DNA of 54,897 nt from Empedobacter stercoris (GTDB taxonomy: Bacteria; Bacteroidota; Bacteroidia; Flavobacteriales; Weeksellaceae): positions 1-54,897 of the forward strand of contig NZ_JACXZC010000022.1 of the NCBI RefSeq assembly GCF_020281205.1, in the 5' to 3' direction. Of this stretch, positions 50,300 to 54,897 are shown one piece after another. The position numbers and the translations under genes were made by a program. Position 1 is the first letter of the stretch. Every line of letters starts with the position of its first letter. A model generated the notes under the pieces. That model was given only the letters and a program-made list of their open reading frames with translations. It did no database searches and was not told the origin of the DNA.

Positions 50300-51472
50300 A
50301 TGAATAAGTTTATTACAATAGTTTTTTGTTTGAATTCCTTAATAAGTTTTGGACAAACAAATTCAGAAAATTACAGATTTTCTAATGACATTTTATCTCA
50401 AATTGATAATGATACTGTCGCTTGGAAATATCAGACAGGAGCATCTGAATTGTCATTTAACGGATATTATGCAGAAGTCCTTAAAATTTGGGACAAAAAT
50501 GGTGTCAGAAAACCAAAAACAACAAACAAAGACAGTTTATACTATATCAATAGCAAAAAAGTCAATGCAAAAGATTACATAATTGAACAATCTAAAAATT
50601 CACAGATTGTAATTATTAACGAAGCACACCACATCCCTAAACATCGCACTTTCACTAAATCTCTTCTAAAAGATTTATATGACAATGGCTATCGTTATCT
50701 TGGACTCGAAGCATTATTTGATTCCACAATTAATGAACGAAAATTTCCTATAATAGAAAGTGGATACTACACAAAAGAACCTGAGTTTGGAAATTTGATT
50801 TCAGAGGCTTTAAAAATTGGCTATACCCTTTTCAGTTATGAAGCTTCTGAAGGCAAGAATGGAAAAGAAAGAGAAATTGAACAAGCTGAAAACATTCAAA
50901 AGTTTATTGAAAGTGTTCCAAATGCAAAAATTCTTATTCATTGCGGCTATGCTCACGCTTTCGAAAATGAATATCCTTCTTGGGGAAAAGCAATGGCAGG
51001 TAGATTAAAAGATAATACGAACATAGACCCTTTTACCATAGACCAAACAATGTTTTTAGAAAGGTCTGACAAAGAAAATAATCATTTATTTATCAAACTT
51101 AATGACACAACAGAACCTATTGTACTTATAGATAAAGACGGACAAGTTTTTAATGGAAATAAAGAAATTAGACAAACAGATATTGTTATTATACATCCTG
51201 AAACAAAATATATAGATAATCGACCTGATTGGTTACAGAATGGAAAAGAAAGCTACACAATACCTTCAAATAAAATTAAAAACAGTTCACCCTTACTTTT
51301 GTTAGCTTATAGAGAAAATGAATTTGAAAATAATGGAGTACCAACTGATATAATCGAAATTAATGATAATAAGCCATCTAAAAAACTGTATCTCACAAAA
51401 GGAAATTACACTATTGTAATAAAGGACAAAAACTATAACATCATTGAAAAATACAAGGTTGAAATCAAATAA
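50300..51472 (+). CDS. cassette-like unit 7: secreted Tiki/TraB/ChaN-like protein
   Basis: 390 aa from ATG 50300 (an in-frame upstream start would add 16 residues that overlap the repeat end). Signal peptide MNKFITIVFCLNSLISFGQ, so exported. Residues about 105-260 resemble the EreA/ChaN/Tiki fold: IVIINEAHHIPKHRTFTKSL with an EahH metal-type motif, YRYLGLEALF, and ILIHCGYAHAFEN with a conserved His pair. The C-terminal third is beta-rich. Such proteins are hydrolases or peptidases; the reaction is unknown. Unit ends TTAGTGGCA (50276-50284) and TGCCACTAA (51474-51482) are exact complements. Confidence 0.6.
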   Translation: MNKFITIVFCLNSLISFGQTNSENYRFSNDILSQIDNDTVAWKYQTGASELSFNGYYAEVLKIWDKNGVRKPKTTNKDSLYYINSKKVNAKDYIIEQSKNSQIVIINEAHHIPKHRTFTKSLLKDLYDNGYRYLGLEALFDSTINERKFPIIESGYYTKEPEFGNLISEALKIGYTLFSYEASEGKNGKEREIEQAENIQKFIESVPNAKILIHCGYAHAFENEYPSWGKAMAGRLKDNTNIDPFTIDQTMFLERSDKENNHLFIKLNDTTEPIVLIDKDGQVFNGNKEIRQTDIVIIHPETKYIDNRPDWLQNGKESYTIPSNKIKNSSPLLLLAYRENEFENNGVPTDIIEINDNKPSKKLYLTKGNYTIVIKDKNYNIIEKYKVEIK

Positions 51473-51476
51473 CTGC

Positions 51477-51662
51477 CACTAATAACTAAGCTTTCGTCTT
51501 GCCCGGAGGGCATGAGATGGAAGCCTGTTGAACGTAACCGGAGTTAGCTTTTAATTCTTATGGAGTTATCGAAGTTTAGTTTTAAGATATACAAGCAGTA
51601 TTTTATATGATTACTGCTTTTTTTTGTGCTTCCTTAGACTGTGAAGTACTAAAAACTTTAAT
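51477..51662 (+). repeat. inter-cassette repeat C, truncated
   Basis: Begins ACTAATAACTAAGCTTTCG, keeps the terminator AGCAGTA...TACTGCT (51594-51618), then stops where the IS91-type element begins; the promoter-containing right half is missing here. Confidence 0.6.
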
Positions 51663-52596
51663 TTTCAGGCATAAAATCCCTTACCCATTAAGTTAATTAA
51701 CAGGGGAATTTACTTTTGATTTAAAAAGATAAGTTTTTGGTGGACCTCTATCTCCAAAGAGTGCTAATGTTACTAAATTGCCTTCTTTACAGTAATAACA
51801 AAGGCGATGTTTTGTTTTTATTTTTGATTCTTTTCGTTTGACTTTTAATTGTTTTTGTAAGTCTTGTAATTTTCCTCTTTTCCAACTGCTGCTTAAAATT
51901 CCACAATGTCTTATTCGAACAAAACGTTTGGGTAAAATGTGTAAACTAAAACGACGAATAAATTCGTGATTTGGTAAGACCATTTGTTTATTTTGACCAT
52001 TGTTGCGATAATCTTTGTACTGAAACGTGACTTGTGTTGCTGTTACATTTTTTAGTCGATGATTACTAATGGCTACCTTGTGTGTGTATCGTCCTAAATA
52101 TTCGATCACTTGCTTGGGGCCACCAAAAGGTCGTTTGGCATAAACCACCCAATTCTTTTCAAACAAACTTTGTAAAACTTGAGCATCAGCCAACTTTTCT
52201 TTGCGCAACAAGGTTACATATTTAGCACGAAAAACCTTACTCAACGCTTTTACTGCAAACAAATATTTATCGGTTTTTATCTTGCGTTTCCAATTTCCAT
52301 TTCTATCAATTCCACCGCCAGGAACAATGCAATGCAAGTGCGGATGCAAACTTAAATTTTGTCCCCAGGTATGCAGAATGGCAATCATTCCCAATTGCAA
52401 TCCTTCCGTTTTTCCAAATTGAGACAACGTAGCCCAAGTTGCTTCAAATAATATGCGATACATGATTTGCGGATGAGAAATCGCTAAACCATTGAGCGTA
52501 TCGGGCAACGTAAATACCAAATGATAATACGAACAAGGCAACAAATCTTGCTCGCGAGCTTGTATCCATTCTTCACGTTTGTGTCCTTGACAATTT

Positions 52597-52896
52597 CCCC
52601 GTAGGATTTTATCATTATATTTATATAAAAAAATGTATTACTATGTTTATGTATTATATAGCATAAAAGATAAAATGTTATATACTGGATATACTAAAGA
52701 TTTAAACAAACGAATTAAAACTCATAATGAAGGAAAAGTTGTTGCGACAAAGTATAGACAACCTCTTATTCTTATTTATTGGGAAGGTTGCTTAAATCAA
52801 CAAGATGCCACAAAAAGAGAAAAATACCTAAAATCAGGTAGTGGTAAAATTTATTTAAAAAATAGATTAAAAAATTATTGGAATAATCCAACGGGG
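52597..52896. mobile_element. ~300-bp GIY-YIG element with inverted ends
   Basis: The left end CCCCGTAGGATT (52597-52608) and right end AATCCAACGGGG (52885-52896) are inverted copies with one mismatch; flanks AATTT and TAAAGG extend the similarity weakly. The insert occupies a single codon boundary of the IS91 transposase. It encodes only one 88-aa protein whose stop codon abuts the right end. Confidence 0.7.
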
Positions 52897-52899
52897 TAA
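52633..52899 (+). CDS. GIY-YIG nuclease family protein (UPF0213-like)
   Basis: 88 aa single-domain nuclease: YVYVLYSIKDKMLYTGYT carries the GIY-like VYV and YIG-like YTG (17-19), Arg27 lies in NKRIKTHN, and Glu63 in TKREKYLKSGSGK. These are the family's metal- and phosphate-contacting positions, so it may be active. Small relatives of this kind are scattered in Bacteroidetes genomes; the frame here runs into the right inverted end (NNPTG then stop). Being the only gene of a small insert, it may promote its own spread, which is inference. Confidence 0.85.
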   Translation: MYYYVYVLYSIKDKMLYTGYTKDLNKRIKTHNEGKVVATKYRQPLILIYWEGCLNQQDATKREKYLKSGSGKIYLKNRLKNYWNNPTG

Positions 52900-53105
52900 A
52901 GGACAATGCCTGTTTCTGCAACTGTTGTAACTGATGCTAATGTTTCCGCACGCATCACAAGCATCTACATGTCCGCTCAAAGCTGCTGTTCTACATAAAG
53001 TCAACGCCCGTAAGGTTTTCTCTTGATGAACCGTAAAGTTTTGGTTGGACAAATCGACCTTTCTAAGCACATCGGCTACACTTCGGCCAGGCTCAGTACG
53101 GGCTT

Positions 53106-54045
53106 CTACTTGCGGCTGCATAAGGCAAAAACGGTATCGAGTGGACTATGAACTTTTTGTTGTTCCAATTGGCAGACGTGCAGGTATTCCATTGTGGTTT
53201 CTACTCGTTCGTGTCCCATCAGTTTTTGAACTTGAAGAATATTCACACCATCTTCCAACAAGTGTGTAGCGTAGCTGTGACGCAAGGTATGCGTGTGAAC
53301 GTCTTTTAAAATTCCAGCTTTTCTACAAACCGACTGAATCGCCCATTGAACTCCACGTAGACTATAACGCGAATCAAATCCTTTGGCATCTTTGGTGTTG
53401 CCAGTAAATAAAAAAGTAGTCGGATGTTCAATTGAAATGTACTTTTTTATCCCTCGAATGAGATAATCAGAAAGCGGAACATAACGATCTTTTTTACCTT
53501 TGCTTTGAACTATATGAAGCAGTTTACGATCAAAATCTAAATGTTTTAATTCAATTTTTCTTACCTCCATACAACGAAGTCCACAACTGTAAATTAAACC
53601 AATAAGTAAACGATGTTTTAATAAATCAGCACTTTATAACATTCGCCAAATCTCTTCTCGGCTTAAAATAACAGGTAATTTTTTCTGTTTTGAAATAGAG
53701 GGAAGTGCGAGATGATCATAAGGTAAACCTTCTGTTTTTAAGAGAAAACGTAAGCCATAAACCGTGTGTTTAAAATAAGATTGCGAAGGAGAATTTGAGC
53801 GTTGTTGGAGTTCAAAAAGATAATCTTTAACCTGTTCAGGATCTAATTGGGTTGGTAAAGATCCAAACGAAGCGCCATTGCAGCAACATGACGTGAATAA
53901 TTTTCAAACGTGCGTTTACTTCGACCTAAAATAGAAATATTTCGTTCAAAACGTTGCAGAAGTTCAGAAAAACCTGTAATTTCACGACAAGCACGATTTA
54001 ACAAGGTCGAGTTTAATTTCTCAGGAGATTTTTTTTAGTAACCAT
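53106..54045 (-). pseudogene. IS91-associated tyrosine recombinase, broken
   Basis: From ATG 54045 the protein would be about 310 aa. The frame is lost in an A8 run right after MVTKK (near 54032) and again near 53880 (MALR then FGSLPTQLDPEQ), and a TAA at 53634-53636 interrupts IWRML-SADLL. The catalytic part is still open (53570-53106): SCGLRCMEVRKIEL, HTHTLRHSYATHLLEDG, LMGHERVETTMEYLHV. Sequence and position match the integrase-like ORF of IS91 elements, not IntI. Confidence 0.8.
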
Positions 54046-54060
54046 AATTTTGAATTTTTC

Positions 54061-54408
54061 AATATCCTAAATATATGTTTTATAATGGAAAAGCTACCGG
54101 AGGTTTAGTTCAACAACTAATCTTCCTTCTTGCCCGAAGGGCAGAAGGTAAAAACCTGTTGAGGAACCTGTAATTAGAACTATCATATATTATATAGCTA
54201 AAATTATCTGTTTTACTTTATTATTTAGTGACAGAATTTCCCAGAGCTACTAATTATAAAGCAAAACATCTAATCATTTCTTGCTGTAAAAACGATGTTT
54301 TCGGGTCAGAAATCTACTATCTAGTTTCTCAAATCTAAAAATCTCAAAAAATATTTCCCGTCATAACAGTCAGTTAGGGATAGAAAGTAAAATAAATGTA
54401 AAATGTGT
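54061..54408. other. intergenic stretch with a degenerate cassette repeat (D)
   Basis: No gene. 54112-54180 resembles repeat C (ACTAAT, CTTGCCCGAAGGGCAGAAGG, CCTGTTGA), so the cassette repeat flanks the IS91 element on both sides. The remainder is AT-rich. Confidence 0.5.
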
Positions 54409-54440
54409 TTGGAAGTTCGGAAAAATGGGTTGTATATTTG
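54409..54440 (+). promoter_or_regulatory. rrn promoter P1
   Basis: TTG 54409-54411, 21-bp spacer, perfect TATATTTG 54433-54440, about 400 nt before 16S. Confidence 0.7.
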
Positions 54441-54518
54441 CAATCCCAATACGAAAGACGAGTAGTATTGTAGTTGACATAAAGTAAAACAAACGACAAA
54501 AATTTTTTAAAATAAATT

Positions 54519-54549
54519 TTGTTGATTTAAGAAATAAGTTTTACCTTTG
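54519..54549 (+). promoter_or_regulatory. rrn promoter P2
   Basis: TTG 54519-54521, 20-bp spacer, perfect TACCTTTG 54542-54549, followed by GCAACCGC. Followed by a small hairpin AAATCAC/GTGATTT. Confidence 0.75.
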
Positions 54550-54631
54550 CAACCGCAAATCACGAGAGTGATTTTGCTGCGAAGTAAATTGACTTATTGA
54601 AATAAAAACTTTAAATTTTTTAAAATAAAAT

Positions 54632-54661
54632 TTGGTAGTTAAGAAATAAGTTTTACCTTTG
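54632..54661 (+). promoter_or_regulatory. rrn promoter P3 (duplicate of P2)
   Basis: TTG 54632-54634, 19-bp spacer, TACCTTTG 54654-54661 then GCAACCGC. The ~55 bp around P2 and P3 are nearly identical, about 112 bp apart. Confidence 0.75.
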
Positions 54662-54840
54662 CAACCGCTTACAGAAACAGCGATGTTTTGTAAGTTATAA
54701 ACTGAGAAGTTCATTTGAAATTATAATATATACAGAAGAAAAAATAAGCCGAATAATAACGAAGTCAATCCTTGAATAATGGAGCTTAAGGAAATTCGAA
54801 GTTGTAAAAACTAAGTCTTTTAGACTAAACAAAATAATTT

Positions 54841-54897
<57 letters not shown>

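Larger units (their letters stand above)
51693..53121 (-). pseudogene. IS91-family (Y2, rolling-circle) transposase, interrupted
   Basis: The N-terminal zinc-binding part (ACDACGNISISYNSCRNRHC) is at 53121-52905 and the remainder at 52592-51693: CQGHKREEW, YYHLVFTLPDTLN, HPHLHCIVPGGGIDRNGNW and the tyrosine region IEYLGRYTHKVAISNHRL. Between the CP and CQ of the zinc finger lies a ~300-bp GIY-YIG element. Apart from that insert the frame is open to the stop at 51693. A rolling-circle transposase; inactive here. Confidence 0.85.
51663..54060. mobile_element. IS91-type element, degenerate, with a nested GIY-YIG element
   Basis: Two genes on the minus strand: a tyrosine recombinase (53106-54045) overlapping by 16 bp the start of a Y2-type transposase (53121-51693). 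Both are broken. It lies between two copies of the cassette repeat (C at 51477; a similar stretch at 54112). Exact ends are not defined; IS91 elements make no target duplication. Confidence 0.7.

Noticed and set aside
53106..53570. Tyrosine recombinase as the missing integron integrase
   Set aside because: It lacks a visible IntI-specific insertion, and it overlaps and runs into the IS91-type transposase as in IS91 elements; it is also broken by two frameshifts and a stop.

Overview
The window comes from a low-GC Flavobacteriia chromosome, most likely Weeksellaceae (Empedobacter/Chryseobacterium side). Evidence: the 16S rRNA gene entering at the right edge starts like that group, promoters repeatedly show the Bacteroidetes pattern TTG-N19-21-TAnnTTTG, start codons lack Shine-Dalgarno sequences, L31 is the zinc-free type B, and conjugative-element remnants include RteC-like genes. 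Genus assignment is inference.

Layout. 1-11.5 kb is housekeeping: a Na/Pi symporter with a PhoU-like tail, a five-gene tRNA cluster (Thr-Tyr-Thr-Thr-Tyr), MTA/SAH nucleosidase, YceI lipoprotein, SMR exporter, a three-gene operon (Nudix, acyltransferase, Mpl), an M3 peptidase, a YebC-type regulator and tRNA-Ser. 11.6-13.8 kb is a decayed island beside tRNA-Ser: an integrase and an RteC-like gene, each with one in-frame stop, and scraps of two transposases. 14.2-39.9 kb is again mostly core: cold-shock protein, a fossil histidine kinase, a sulfur-detoxification group (TauE/SafE, methyltransferase, persulfide-dioxygenase/rhodanese), an M16 peptidase pair, fused CcsBA, UmuC-UmuD, L31, proline dehydrogenase, PriA and a MacAB-like efflux operon.

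40.0-54.1 kb is the accessory region and holds the main discovery. Positions 40589-45609 carry five consecutive gene cassettes separated by attC-like sites. In every cassette the first bases are the exact reverse complement of the last bases (6 to 10 bp), as expected for integron cassettes, and the sites have nested stems. No integron integrase lies in the window, so this looks like a CALIN (cluster of attC sites lacking an integrase). A promoter ends 3 bp before the first cassette boundary, where Pc would sit. Three of the five sites are occupied by 642-652 bp internally deleted IS1182-family elements, each exactly 9 nt after the R'' box. Next come an IS3 orfA remnant, a second Na/Pi transporter with a DUF308/HdeD protein, and an RteC fossil. 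Two further cassette-like units (an HRDC protein; a secreted Tiki/TraB-like protein) follow, bounded by the same end-complementarity but separated by ~400-bp repeats that each carry a terminator and a promoter.

An IS91-type element closes the region. Its Y2 transposase is split by a ~300-bp element that encodes only a GIY-YIG protein and has inverted ends, and its tyrosine recombinase is broken. The window ends in the rrn leader, with three tandem promoters, and the first 57 bases of 16S rRNA.
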